Assembly (NCBI RefSeq): GCF_900324465.2
Contig: NC_046617.1
Coordinates: 12,461,223 to 12,525,222, forward strand
Direction of reading: 5' to 3'
DNA: 64,000 nt
From: Anabas testudineus
Taxonomy: Eukaryota; Chordata; Actinopteri; Anabantiformes; Anabantidae
In this document: piece by piece, positions 44,170-57,797 of the stretch
Layout: each line of letters begins with the position of its first letter
Numbering within the stretch: position 1 is the first letter of the stretch
Position numbers and translations under genes: made by a program
Notes under the pieces: model-generated
What the model was told of the DNA's origin: nothing
The model's database searches: none
What the model saw: only the letters and a program-made list of their open reading frames with translations

Positions 44170-47100
44170 GCCTCCTGGAGCCGTTCCCCCACCTGCTCCC
44201 ACCCACTCCGCTGATGCTGGTCAGTGACACACTGCTCTTTTAGCATGTGTGCACATGACTCCATGGATCACAACATAACGCTGAAGACAAACACACGAAT
44301 GCTTCCCACTTTTTTTTCTGATGTGTCTTGCAGTCCTCACATCTGCTACAGTGATAAAAAAAAAAAAAAAAAGTCTGAATAGGAGGTCTTGATAATCCCC
44401 TATCTATCCTCCACTTGTATTACACACTAGTTGCTGTGAGTGGTGCATTGCAGCTGCTCTGATCCACACAGGGTTTTTAATAGAGCACTGTGGCTCTTTC
44501 AAAGAATTTTTGTTGCCTACCGTAATGCAATCTGCTCAACATCTGGGCAGTGACAGACGGAGCCAGCAAAGGTCTCTTTAACTGTCAGCAGAGATCAAAA
44601 CCCAAAGTGCCACTCTCACTTAATTAATATGTAAATGAAAGAAGGAAAACACATGTAGTTTGGTGTCAATGCTTTTTTTTTTTTATAGCTGACTATTTGA
44701 GATAATATGGCAGGTTAGAAATCAAAATGAATACGTTTCTAACTTTTTATATGTTATGTTGTAGTAATGAGGAAAATATACAGCCCCTAAAATGCCCACA
44801 TCTATAACTCAGATACAATCAGCTGCTGTCTGAAGTTCCTCCTGAATCCACCTGTGATGACTCTAGATCATTTATATGGAAATAACATCCCTGCTGATGG
44901 CAGGTAAAGGAACACGTTTTCGTTTCATTTCTAAAACAGATTTCTTTAATTTATGTTCTGGACATGTTCTGGGCAGGGAAGTGCTGCTGGACCAAAGAGA
45001 GACAGAAAACTATATATCAACAAAGCCCATTTTCCTTCATTTAAATATTGGGCAAAAGGAGTGCGCTGTCGTGTCAGCTCTGAAATGAAATACCTTTTGT
45101 CGCACGAAATTCCAGCTCTGATCTGTTCCAGATCAGCGCGTCTTATTCCAATTGCAAGTCTGTGAATGCTGCTGCATCCTGATGTCTGCAGATATTTGTA
45201 CTAATATATGACATGTGGCCAGTCGCTGCTGAAAATGAATCTAACTGGGTAATACATGCCATCTGCACCAACTTTAAAACCCATAGAGATAACAGACTGT
45301 ACTGTATATGTTAAGTAGGATGAATATTATGCAGTCTGTACCATCTTCAATGCATAATATAGCCTGTATATTGGATTCTGTTTAAAGAGTGGAAACTAAA
45401 TCTCAGTGACATTTGTTACCTGACATCCATCCTTTGACTCTCTCAACATGCAGCTACAATAAATCTGATCTAACCTCATTTACTTATTCACCACGTTTTC
45501 TATTTAAGCAAAAAATATTTAAGTAAATAAAATTAAATATAAAATATTTTCGTCTGTGGAAACAGGCAGCAGAGCAGGATATTCAGTTCTTTTGTGTATG
45601 TAAAGGTAGTAGTAAGTCTTAGTAAAAATACTCTATCAACTGTAAATGTTATAGGAAAATGAACTGACAACATCAAAAGTAAAGGCTGGCTACTCATCTT
45701 GCAGGAGAATGTATCACTGGATTACTTTTGCTTACGCATCACTGTGTGAGCAGCATATTATGCTGTAGCTGATTGAATCACAGTTGACTATTGATTCTAA
45801 GTTTCTCTGTGTATTTGTCTAATTCATCACAATGCATCACTCTTGCTGATAATATAGTATGTTTTGTATGTAAAAATATAATGCTAAAAGCAGTTCTTGG
45901 TTTCTAAATAAACAGGGTAGAGTTACAACCTTACCTGTGAAATGTCTCAGGTTACACATTGGAAACACTCAGTGAATGCAGGTGTTCTGCTGCAGAGCAG
46001 GCTGAATGCTCAGCAGTGTGAAAACCATAGTATGAACTACAGTACGCAAAGTTGTGGGAGGTAAATGATGATTGTGACAAATCATTTGTTATTCATTTAT
46101 TAGACATTATTATTGATTCATGATAAGACTCATAAGCTTCATAATCACATCTGGAATCCACCACCAGTCAGTGTCAGGCTCTGCCTAAAGCAGTAGATTT
46201 TCTTGCAGCTCAGTCCAGCAGAGCCAAAGGAAAGAATGACAGCAGCGGATCAGCAGAGCCAGAAAGTGAGCTAACCAGGCCTCTTTCTTCCTGTTTTTTT
46301 TTTTTTTTTAACACTGTCACATCTGCTCTTTCTCATACTGCTTGTTATTGATTCAGAGCACACCTCTTTATAATGACTTTATCAGAGAAATATAAAGAGG
46401 ATGCGTAAACTGAAATATCAGCTCTTAATATTCGACGACTGCTGCCCAACAGAAGCTGCACCCAAGGATTCTGTATTATTATTATTATTATTATTATATC
46501 TGATTTGAATTTAAATAATTACCCTGGTAGGCCTGGCAGATGGGACGTGATTACTTTATTATTCAGCAGTCTCACTAAGGGCATCTGTAGTCATGTGTTT
46601 GATAATTTTAAGAACACTGGATTTAATATTTCTAAAAAATACCATTAGGAATATTTTGTCGTCCAGCATTTATCCCCATTATTTACATTTTTTCATACCT
46701 TATGTTTCAGTATTATTTGTGTTTTCATCCAAAGTGAATTTAGTGTTCACTGTCCTCCAGTGGCCACATTGAGAAACTGCAACACAACATTAGACTATAA
46801 GTATATTTTTTTGTGCTTTATGGTCAGAGATGTGCCTGGGATTTCTTTTAGCTCTGTTGCAATGGTCTGTGGAAATGTCACACTTTGACTGATCTTCTTT
46901 TATTCCAGCTGGCAAAACAAATTCAATCTCGTCATTGTGGCGTCAGCTGACCAATTGCTCCTTCTTAGCCAAACAGCTTTAACTATTTTTCTTATATTGA
47001 TTCTGATTTCTATTAATGACAATTAGGAATAAGGCTTTGCCTGTTACTACTGCAGTAATAAAACTCCTAATGTGTTCCATGACACTTTTATTGGATTAGG

Positions 47101-47537
47101 AAAAATGAATAGTCCTGTTTGGATAGCTAGGACAAATTATGTCATTAATACTTGGATTTGAATCTGCGGTTTTAGTGATCACAAGGTCAGTAAAAATGTG
47201 GGAATACTCAAAGAAAAGAGAAGATTAAGCCTTTAATGTTAATCACCTATTAGGAGTAGGACCAAAGAGGTGAAGGCCACACTGCCAGTGGATACAAATG
47301 ACTAGATGTAAATACAAGTATACTATGTTACAACACCACATATTAAATACCAGATACTTAAATTAACCCTGAACCCTCTCTGGTTTGTGTTGATGCTTCG
47401 TGGAATAAAACACGTTGTCTCTCTCTGCTTTGTCTTTTCCAAGTCCAATTAAATAATTACCAAAGTAAAACCTAAATATGTTAGTAGTTCAACTTAGAAA
47501 AGCTCACTCTGTGTTTCCAACACATGCTCACATGCTC
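44170..47537. other. no gene seen
   Basis: 3.4 kb of AT-rich intergenic DNA with poly-T tracts and an (ATT)n run near 46473-46496. No exon series on either strand. Confidence 0.55.
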
Positions 47538-47565
47538 TAATCCCCCCACTGTGACTCTCACATGA
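47538..47565 (+). promoter_or_regulatory. tspan10 promoter: OTX2/CRX-like and MITF-like sites
   Basis: TAATCC (47538-47543) matches the OTX2/CRX core and TCACATGA (47558-47565) matches the MITF M-box core TCAYRTGA, 15 bp apart and about 160 bp before the tspan10 ATG. The pair fits expression in retinal pigment epithelium and pigment cells. Inference from motifs only. Confidence 0.45.
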
Positions 47566-47725
47566 TGGAGAAATCTTGCGCCTCACTGCAGCCTGAGGCT
47601 AAACACTCCGTAGTTACACCACCTCAGCTCACATGCGCCTCTGTTCATACAGTAGCGAATGCTGCCCTTATGTTCCACTTTAGCTTGTGTCATTCGGACC
47701 AGCTAAAGGCACAGTGGTTGACAAC

Positions 47726-48975
47726 ATGAGGAGGTATTTGGTGTTAAAAAGATTTCCTTTGCCGTGGTTGAGGAAGGACAATGCGCAGAATGAGTCCAGT
47801 CCACTCATACCAAAGGTAAGGGGTTATTTTCATCAACTTCCATTCTGATGGCCGTACACCTCTCTGTATTTGAGTGTAGTTAAACATTTGAGTTGGCATT
47901 AGTGGATGGAAACTATGGTATTTAGTCTAATGAGTGTTTGTCCATAGGCAGGACCTGCAAAAGAGGATGCTGAGGAACTTAACAGCGTCTCCAGTGATTC
48001 CCACCAAGCAGGGACCAACAACGGCCAGGAACACAACAGCCCTCCACATGAAAGGATCCAACCTCGCTATAGTTATTCATTGACGGACTATTTCCTAAAA
48101 TATTTTTTGTTTCTATGCAACATGTTGTTCACGGTTATGGGCCTGGTGGTTCTTGGTCTGGGGATGTGGGGCCTCATTAGCAAAGAGTCATTTGCCCAGG
48201 AGAAGATCGGCAGCATTGGGACGGATCCAATGCTCATACTTGGGACTGTGGGCTTTTTGCTTACTATGCTCTGCCTGTCAGGCTGTGTAGGTGCCTTAAG
48301 AGAGAACTGCTGCCTGCTGAGGCTGTTCTCTGCTGTAATGCTGGTGCTCATTACAGCCCAGGTGCTGGCCGCCATTATGGCCTACAGTCTACAAAATGAG
48401 ATTGGAGGCTACCTACGGTCGGGGATGTTAGCTGCCATGGCACGATACCAGGATGACCTGGATCTGAGGTTCATCACGGATGAGATTCAGACAAACCTGC
48501 AGTGTTGTGGGGCAGATACCTACCGCGACTGGGAGATCAACATGTGAGTACACTGTGACCAACTTGGAAATGTGACCCGTGGTGGTCAGCCATCATGATA
48601 TGGGATTTAGCCTTGAACAATAAATGCTCACTGTGCTATTTTTCCCCTTTGCTCAGATATTATAACTGCTCAGCTCCAGGAGTGCTCGCCTGTGGTGTGC
48701 CTGCGACATGCTGTGTGGATCCGCTCGAGAACGGCACGGTGTGGAACTCACAGTGTGGGGTCAGAGCTCAGCTGCTGGATGAGTTCACTGCTCAAAGCGT
48801 CATCTTCCTGGGTGGTTGTCTGGGGGGAATTTCTCGCTGGATTGAGCAGCATGAGAACCTGATAGGAACAGTCTGCATTGTCATACTCGGAGTTCAACTT
48901 CTGACTCTTTTTATCACCACACGGCTGCTGGACAGCATCCAGTGGCGTAAGTTTATGTACAGCAGTGGACGCTGA
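47726..48975 (+). CDS. tspan10: tetraspanin-10 (oculospanin)
   Basis: Three coding exons, 47726-47815, 47948-48543 and 48657-48975, splice in phase to 334 residues. The protein has a hydrophilic N-terminal extension of about 75 residues ending SYSLTDYFLKY, then four membrane segments and a large extracellular loop. The loop has the tetraspanin CCG motif (LQCCGADTYRDWEINIYYNC), a later CC (PATCCVDP) and the C8-type cysteine pattern. Residues such as TDPML, RYQDDLDLRFITDE and CSAPGVLACGVPATCC match human TSPAN10 closely. TspanC8 proteins help the protease ADAM10 leave the ER and reach the cell surface; TSPAN10 is typical of pigment cells and retinal pigment epithelium. AATAAA lies at 49737-49742. 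It is tail to tail with pde6g, as in human 17q25.3. Confidence 0.93.
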
Positions 48976-50028
48976 ATAGACCTGCATATGGATAGTGTAT
49001 TTAAAGAGTTCCAACAGCCTTACAACCATACAAACATACATCTTCATTCAGCTAGATTGCAGAGACTCAGATGACATCGGTTGCAGTAGGCAATGAAAGA
49101 AAACAGTGCAGAGAGATGAATACCAATTTTAAGGATGTAAATTCCGTCTAGGTGACAGAGAAAAGTATTATTGCAAAAATCAATGTTTTGATTCTTTAAA
49201 GAAGAAGAAGAAGATTAGAGAAAATAATAAATAGAAATAGAAAAGTGAATCTTTCCCATTTTAAAGACCAAGAAATCCTATTTAACACATCCTGCACATG
49301 TGCCTTGTGTCTCTGTTGTGCTGTGAAAATCTTCACTTCTACTGGAAAACGTGACTCTATTCTTTTACATTGACAAGACAACATAGTGAGGACACTTATA
49401 TTCAGGCTAATTTGAAAATAAAAAGTAACAATGGGTTTACTTATGATTGGTTAATAGATTTTCATGTTTTCCACTGTTTCCAGTTGAAGCTAAGCTGCTG
49501 CTGGCTGAAGCTTCATGTTGTACACACATGTATTCAGACTCAATGTTGTCATCAAACTCTCTGCAAAAAAAGGGAATAAATGTGCTGTAAATCCATAAAC
49601 ATACAGCTATTCCTTTAAGTATAATGCACAGAACAACATTTGCTAACTGCACTGAGAGTAGGCACAATTTAATTGAACTCTTATACACAGTTGTATTTAT
49701 TCTGTGGTATACAGGTGCTATATTCTGAAAGGGAGGAATAAAAAATAAAGTGGGAACTGTGTAATATTTAAAGCAGTGTGTGGTTTATTAGAGACAGTAT
49801 TCAGTTTGGCAAAGTTGAGAAGAAAGATAGAAAATAATGTTTAAAAAAATCCAAGTTTTATTCTGAGTGTGGTTGATGAGAGTCAAATGACAGCATGAGA
49901 TTCAAAAGTACAGCATCCACAATATGCACCCGCATTGTTTAACTGCTACATTAAAGAAGCCAGCGGCGACGATCCAGTTCCCTTTGGTTAACATAAAACA
50001 TATAAAAAGAATTTTACATTGAAGAGAC
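48976..50028. other. 3' UTRs of tspan10 and pde6g
   Basis: No further coding sequence. Plus-strand AATAAA at 49737-49742 and minus-strand AATAAA at 49862-49857 mark the ends of the two convergent genes. Confidence 0.6.
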
Positions 50029-50492
50029 TCAGATGATGCCGTACTGAGACAGCTCATGTAGCTCGAGATGGCTGTACGCCTCCCACGGGCAGATTACAGT
50101 GATGTCTACAAAGAGAGACCACACAGTGAGTATGTGTTGGGTTTGTTTGCATGTTGTGGTGTAGTTATGGTCTAACGGTGATACTGTAATTCTGCTTACC
50201 AGTGCCGAGACCTTCCATTCCTGGGATTTCCTCTCCAAAGCTAGGGAATAAGGAAAATCAAATGATTCACTCTGGTTACATTTCTAACAGACTAACAGAC
50301 TAACTGTCTAGATGATGCTGGTTGCAGTGAGGCCTACCCAATGACGCCTCTCTTGGGAGGCTTGCTCTTGAACTGGCGGGTGTTCCTCTGTTTGAACTTG
50401 GGTGGGCCTTTACGTGGGGATCCAGGACCAGTGGCTCTGAGAGGAGCTTTGCTGCCCGCCTTTGCTTCAGGTTTGGGGACATCCAAATTCAT
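50029..50492 (-). CDS. pde6g: rod cGMP phosphodiesterase 6 inhibitory gamma subunit
   Basis: Three coding exons on the minus strand (50492-50338, 50240-50200, 50105-50029) give 90 residues, close to the 87 of mammals. It starts [13 protein letters not shown], has the basic PDE-binding core [20 protein letters not shown], then [17 protein letters not shown] and the C-terminal inhibitory tail [12 protein letters not shown]. In rods this subunit blocks the PDE6 catalytic site in the dark and is pulled off by transducin in light. The MNL start favours pde6g over cone pde6h. A noncoding first exon probably ends at 51043 (donor GTGAGT) and joins at 50499. The reading frame given by the long alternative frame in the first exon is a shadow. 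Neighbours tspan10 and ccdc137 match human synteny. Confidence 0.96.
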
Positions 50493-50499
50493 AATTGCG

Positions 50500-52701
50500 C
50501 TGTGTGAACGGAGCAGTCAATGAAATGAATCCTCCAGCAAGTCTAAATGACTTTTTGTGCAGACACTATCTGCTGTAATCTCCTACTTATACTACTCATT
50601 AACACTCCACAGCGTCTCAGCCCCACAGCACCTTCATCATCAGATTACTGTGAACATGCTGAATTCGCTTATGGGGCCTGTAGCCTGGCAACAGCTCGAG
50701 ATCAGACTGTCTGAGAGGAGTTTTAGAAGGAAACTGCAGCATCATTAAAAGGAAAATGTGTATCTAAGGGTAGTTATATGAGAATAAAATAACCAGTAGT
50801 TACATTAATATATATCCTTTTAGAAAGTTAATAATGCTATTTGCAAAATAATAGAAATGTCTTTGAACATAATCCAGTCCAGTGCAGCACCACGACCACC
50901 ACCTCCGTCAGCTTATTGCTAAAACATATATTACATTTACACCTGCCTGACAAAGACTGGACATCACAAGAACCACGCAATACACAAAGCTGCTAAACTG
51001 CAGAAGAGCTGCATTGAATGAGTTGCAATTACAAATACTCACCACCTGTTTTGCTGTTTTTCTCACTTGATAGTGTTGTGGAGAGCTGGAGTTGTTTTTA
51101 CACGAGCTGTGTTTAGTGAAGGTCTCTTATACTGTACGCCTCCGACTCTGAGAAGATTATGACGCCGCCAGCCAACTGCACATCACTTTCACATTATGCT
51201 ATATATGGAACAGTACATTCACTGACAGGCGGTTGAGGAAATATCACTTCTCTGCAGCTGAGACAAAAAAATTCTAAAAATGTCTGTCAGGGTGTCCAAA
51301 AAGTATTTGAATTAGCATATTTCCACAATTTTCCAGAAACATGCAGTGAGGGGATTGGTGCTGACCTGGACATGACCTGAGGATTTTCTCAGGGCTCGTC
51401 CCACGATGCTTAGCACCTTCCTGCTACTGTCTGCCACCAAGAACTTACTAACATGTGCTGCAGCATTGTCCTTTCATCAGCAGTCTCTCAGATTGAGTTG
51501 CATTATGTCTCACTTGTAATCCCCTGCACATAAACACACACCTGGTTCACTCATCTGATGGTTTCTTACTGTACAGCTTCTCTCACTAATCTATAGCGTT
51601 TATACACATGCACACACATGCGGGGCACATGTGTCAACACACTGTCCTGGATACCGATGCCTTTAATACCAACAATTCTCCACCCACACGCTGAAAACAA
51701 TGGAGGCTCAGGAGTGCTTAAGCTGCTGGAAACATGTCACGCTGTATGTTTGATACACGTCTGGGATATGCGTATATCACTCATTATAATAATAAGTTTT
51801 AAAGGTTTGTGTTGACATAGTAAAAAATCTTATTTCGTCTGACCAGCAGTGTAAGATTAAAAGAGAAAGAGACAAGATCCCAGCTGGACATATATAGATA
51901 ATTATCATTTGCCATTAAATGTGGATGCCTTCACTTAATTTAAACTCCACAAAGTTCCAGTGACAGGAGATGTATCAGCAAATCCTTTCCTAAACCTCTG
52001 ATCTGCTGGGCTCATATTGTCCAATCTTCTCTCTCTCTCTCTCAGGGAGGCAGTAAATAATATTTATAATACTGGGCCCACATAATAAGTTTCAGGCTGC
52101 AGGTCTGGCTGCACAAACTGAAGCATGGGCGCCCTCTAGCGGTGGCACCCGGATATAGATGATGTGATTGTAGCCAATCAGGATCCTTTTCACCAAAGAT
52201 CGTCAGTTACTAAAACGTATCACTCTGAGCAAATATTAACTCATCTTTGGAGAAGTCGTCAACATAGCTAGAAATATGTTATTTAACATATTATATAACA
52301 TGATTAATTACACACTACTAATTAACACCACGTAGTGTCTTCAAACTGAAGCTAAATCGGTATTGGAGAGGAGGGTGGCACATTAGGCTCACATTAGGTT
52401 ATCAGCCACTTTAAAGCGAAGATAAAACTTTTAAATGCTAAAAAAAAGTATATTATTAACATTTGATAATGTTCTTTGACTGGTTTTCTCCAGGCTTTTG
52501 TGAGCTACAGTCGAGGTGAATTAAAGTAATTGAAAGTAGCATCAAAATCAAAACACCTTGGGTACTCTAAAATATATCAGAGTGAGAGCTCTTTACTTCC
52601 TCTCTTGTGTAAGGTTGTGGTTCATAGGTCAAAGGCTACACACGCAGCTCCACATGTTTTGTCAACATAATCTGTAATGCAAAGAAATTACCTGTAGAAA
52701 C
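50500..52701. other. pde6g 5' intron, first exon and flank up to ccdc137
   Basis: Minus-strand donor at 51042-51037 implies a noncoding pde6g exon from about 51140 to 51043. From there to ccdc137 no gene was found; in particular I could not see the OXLD1 homologue that sits here in human. Confidence 0.45.
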
Positions 52702-54594
52702 ATGGGTAAACATAAGAAAAGTCAAACTAACGAGTCGGGAAACCAAGCGGACAAGGTCGGGCGACATTCAAGGTAACGTAAAGAAGCTAATGTATAGCAG
52801 CTAGTTAGCTAGCTACGTCAACTACTGTAGCTAGCGGTACTAGCTCCCCAAGTTAGCTCCCAGCTGTCTAAATGGGATTCAGCAACTTGAGCTCATTAAT
52901 TTATATAAGTGTAAATGTTTGTTTACATCTAATATGTTGTTCACAAAAGCTAACACATGTTCCAGCTTTTCCTGTGTGCTATCTAACCTGTAATGTGTCT
53001 AAATTAAAGGGAGAAGAAGCTCAAACGAGATGATAAAACCAAGAAAGCCAAACAAGAGGACCACCTCAAACACATCCCCTTCAAGCTCCGAGAGATAATG
53101 AAGAGCAAGGAGAGAATAAAAACGGGTTCCTTTAAGGCTAAAAAGCAAAAAGAGAGTGAGTGAAAAAAAGTTTACACCTCTTTCTGCATTGTAGCTAAAT
53201 GAATTGGTTTCTGATTAGTGGGGTGACTACTTTATTTCTGTGTCTTCAGCCAGCTCTCATGACAGTAAGCCAGGAGATTCTCAGGATGGAGACATACCTG
53301 TCCCACATTTTAAGAGAAGGAAGGAGGAAAGTGAGAAAGCCTACCTGAGGCGCATGGAGAATGAAACAAAACATGTCCTCTTCCTCACCAAGAATCAGGT
53401 GGAGAGAAAACCTGAGCTGAATGCAGAGATGGGCAAGTCTGAGAAGAAGAAGGAGTGAGTACTTCTCTGCCATGTGTGGGTTGATAAAAGCTGCTTCGCT
53501 GATTTGTGTCAAATGCCTTAATGTCCAAGTACAACAAAACATTTTTCCCTCTCTGGATATAATATAAATGTAAATAATAGTCAACATTTATCTTGGAAAA
53601 GTGAAAACATTTACTTTTCTGAATATTTTCTTCTTTCTATAACAGTAGTTGCCATATTATTTTTATTTATTGATGAGCCCATAAAGAATGTAACATCCAG
53701 TAAATTCTATTACAAAATAGATGATAGTCAAACAAAGATAGTAAATGGATATTAGATGTCAGAATTATGTTTTTTTTTACTGTCTTGCAGGTCTGACAAG
53801 ATTAGATTACAGAGACTACAACTAAAGAAGCTGAACAGACAAGAGGCCAAGATGGAAAAACAGATGTTTGTAGGTAATGGAACAATGTTTTTAAAGAACC
53901 TATACGTTCACATGTATATTTAGATGGTCAAACAAGATTTCCTTTATAAGAAAAATGCATATTACTAGAGTCTTTCAGATACTCATACACTAGCATAGAC
54001 AGAATTAATATATTGTCCAATGAAATGGATGAAGTAGAAGTAATTTGCAGAGTTCTTGTCCTTGTTGTTCTTGTATAATGTTGGCAGCTGCATTGCTAGG
54101 AGTTGGTTGGAGCAGGGGTTAGTGGAGACCAAAAAACAAAAGGATAAAAAGAGTAATACGTGTCAGGTGGATATTTCAGATGAATACTAACGTTGATGTG
54201 TTTCTAGATCATGTTGCTTTCGGTGAAGTTGCAATGGCCCCACCCTCTTTAAGTGCCAAACCCAAGAAAGCTCCAGTCAAATCTCAGGTAGCAACTATAA
54301 TAACTGTGACTTTACCAAATTACCTCAGTAAATGTAATGCTTGAGTAAGTTTTTACTGTTTTTTTTTTCTTCTCTGCTGCTGACATTATCCAGAAAACAT
54401 CCAAGGAGCTTCTTCTCAACTCCCTGCTTGGCCACACTGCTACCTCCACAGTGAAGCCCTCCATGGCAAGACAGAGAATTATGGAGGAGGAGAGGGAGCG
54501 AGCCGTGGAGGCCTACCGTCATCTGAAGAAACAGAAACAACAGCAGCAGAGTGCGAAGACCGCCAGTCTGGAAAAGCTCAAGAATCTTCAGTGA
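52702..54594 (+). CDS. ccdc137: coiled-coil domain-containing protein 137
   Basis: Six exons splice in phase: 52702-52772, 53010-53155, 53250-53454, 53791-53873, 54208-54287 and 54394-54594. The product is very basic and rich in Lys, Glu and Arg. Conserved blocks match human CCDC137: IPFKLREIMKSKERIK, IPVPHFKRRK, SEKAYLRRMENETKHVLFL then TKNQ, VAFGEVAMAPPSL and ARQRIMEEERERAVEAYRHL. The family localises to nucleoli and mitotic chromosome periphery and is linked to retinoic acid receptor sequestration in mammals. Start ATG (acATGG) has a good context. A polyadenylation signal AATAAA lies at 55071-55076. Position next to pde6g agrees with human 17q25.3. Confidence 0.94.
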
Positions 54595-57500
54595 AGTCTT
54601 CACACTCAGGGAATTACAACTCCTCAGCCACCATCATCCTCAGTGGTATTCAGACAGTGAGACAGAATATAAAATAACTGTCAGCAGACTATGTGTAATG
54701 TATGTGTGGAACTTTTATGCCAGTGGAGGAGCTTGCAAACAAACCAAACAAACATTAGCATCTACAGGACAGGTAAGTAGTGAATAACATTCACCTGCCA
54801 TTATCATGAGCTCATATTTAGTTCAACAAGAACACGAGTTTAGAATTGGTCATTATTGGAAGACAGTCTGATCAACCCAAACTACCAGGAAATATTCAGA
54901 TTGGCAGCTTGTGCTGACGTCTTATCCTTGTAAATGTGTTTAAAGAATGTAAATGAAGTTAAATGACAACAAGAATAGATGTTAACATGGGAAGAGGTCG
55001 TGTTTATTTACACTGTTTTCATATTTGCATTTACAGGTAGGCACTATGAATTATTTGTGATGTGGTACACAATAAAACCTTTCGTATCTCCAGTGATAAG
55101 AGTGTTTTTGCCAGTAGATGGCAGGCAAGCAGTTTTTTATTTATTTATTATTCAAAACTCTACCTAGATCCCTTAATGTATAAACATATTGCTTCAGGCA
55201 GGGTGGAAAATAAGCATTTCACATTTTCTATATGTAATGTTAAAGAATACAATTAAGAAAAAAGCTCTCACTATGAGCGCGTAATAACTTTACCAGTTAT
55301 TGTAAAACTTTTGATAACTTCACGTGATCAGCAGGTGGAATTTACAAAGGTTTTATAGAATTACAGATGTTTAAATTCCTTTTTCTGAGGATTGCCAGAT
55401 TGTCCATAGTATCAGAAACTTGCAAGTGAGGTACAAGGCAAGCAAAATATCTAAGTCAAGGAGAAAAACTTTAAACTAAATTGCTCTAGATAGTTCTGTT
55501 TATATTTCCTGAGGTGTAAGTGCAAGATTTTTTTTTTTTTTTGATTTAAGTGCGGTGAAAGTTGCAGAACAGTTCTGATTAGGCTGCTGAGTTCCACCAT
55601 TAGCCTGGGATCTTTTAAGGACAGATGGGTTATTACTGTTAATACTCAATACTTGTCTAGTGTATAGTTTGCAGTAATATTTGATTAGCTAGAGTAGTGA
55701 AGCCCTCTGTTTTTTGTTTGTTTTGTGCCTGTGTTTGTCTATTGAGGGTTGTCACAGTGACAAGGAAATTCATTAAGTGGTGACAGCTGCTTGTGATCAC
55801 TGAGCTAAACCACAATTGGTCATGCAACCACCCGCATCCATGTGCATGAGACAGCTTTGGATATTATCTACTTATCTATTTACTATTGCGGCATACCAGA
55901 GACAATTTTTTATTTCAGTCATACAACAGACATTAGCATCTAATATATTCCCTGTTACTTTTCTGCAATGTGACACTCTACCAGTAACCTCATTTATAAA
56001 AAAAAAGCCAGCTAAGGTTTCTATGGGGCAGCCTACTGCTCTATTATTTACCTGAATGGCCCATTTTGGTTAAATTTGAATAAGTTTTTTCCTCTTGTGT
56101 GTTCACCTTTAGAGTTGTGTGAACAGCTCCACTGCTTATCAACATGCACTTTGAATTTGTTATTATTTTCAAGCTCAAAGCTGCAAGCACAAAGATTACA
56201 GAGTAAAATCTCAACACTTCCATGTGTATATTGTACGTTTGTGTGCTGTCTTTTTTCCAGTTTGTGAGCAATTGCCTCTGAGCAACTATGGCTGCTGACT
56301 ATACAGGATGGTGGGAGTAATTGGGAGAGAGTCTCCTCAGCCTGCTGCTAGGCAGCCACAGCTCACTGTGAGGCTCTTACTGTGTCTGTGTGACACATTA
56401 CATGCCTCTCCCTTTCTAGAAAATGAACTAATCACAAGTCAAAGCAGCTGCCCTTGCGGATTTGTCTCAAATTAAGTTGTCCCTTTACAGTAATGTTTTG
56501 AACATATGTTCACTTTATTACCATATAACCACATATAGCATTTAAATAGTTTTCCATAATTAAATCATAATTAGTCTCTAGGTGGATGTGTGTTTTTCAT
56601 TGTGTTCATATTGATTATTTGCAGTTCCCTCAGCTCCATATGTAACCATGTCAGTGTGTCACACAAAGCAGTTTCTATAAAATACCCCATCAAATCCCAT
56701 TTTAATGCTCCAAACCCAAAATATGAGCACATCCGTTTGGTTGCAGCAACACTATTACAGCCCTGAAGTCAAACTAGAAAGTGGCCATACATGGATTCAT
56801 TCATGGATTTTCCTGTTTGGGTCCAGTAACGTTACTAAGAGCTGTAATCATGGTGATGCTTAAAATAGCCTTCTACCTAATTCAGCATTGTAAACCCATA
56901 CTCCGCAGCATAAAAGCCAAGTGCTGTACCTTGGCCCCATATAAAACTTATCAAGCAAACATGTAAATACATGACACGTGCACAAGGTAATCCTTGGAAC
57001 ACTTCCTCTTTCAGGACTTTGTGACTTGTACCTGTTTACAATCCAGCGACTGAATAGTCACACAGAATTTGAGCAACATATACAGATTTAATAAATTAGA
57101 ATTTACACCTTTACATAAAATTACATTATTAATAAATCGAAGAAACTAGAAGATCACACATTTCAAGTCTAAATCACAATATAATTTCAATGTGAACTAA
57201 GCAGGTCTTTATTAAGCAACAGCCGACAGATTAACAAACTACGGCAGATTTAGGACAAAATCATGATGGTGGTAACACAATAGCAGCTTTCAGAGTTAAC
57301 ATGCAACAAAATATAGACTGTGTCTTTACCAGTATTTAGCTTCTGACATTTACCTGAGCTTTGTCTACTCCTCTGCCATCAAACCTGCAGTATTTTGCCA
57401 TCTGGAAATGTTATGCATTGCTCCATTTTTAAATTTAGATGTTGAAAGGTAGGTAGACAGGATTTACTTATCTTTGTAATACACCAAACATTTTGAAATA

Positions 57501-57797
57501 AAATATAGGAGCTGAGACACATTTCAATGTAAGATCTTAATTTTGACTATATATCCATCTAGCAGTCTGTCTTCAGTGCTGTCACTGTAATATGTAATAT
57601 ATAGAACACATATATAGAACAAAAAAGCATTGTACCACCATCAGAGAAAATCATCTGTGACATAAGTCGTATTACTGCATCTATCTAAAGAATAGCCACA
57701 TTATGTTTTCATTTAAAGTGTCTTCATTAGGCAGAAAGGGAAACTACTTTACATTTGATGCTAAGACCTTTCTAAAACAAACTTCAGAATGACACAC
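54595..57797. other. intergenic region and gprc5c 3' UTR
   Basis: ccdc137 3' UTR to about 55090, then unremarkable AT-rich DNA. A minus-strand AATAAA at 57213-57208 may end the gprc5c transcript (3' UTR about 590 bp). Confidence 0.5.
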
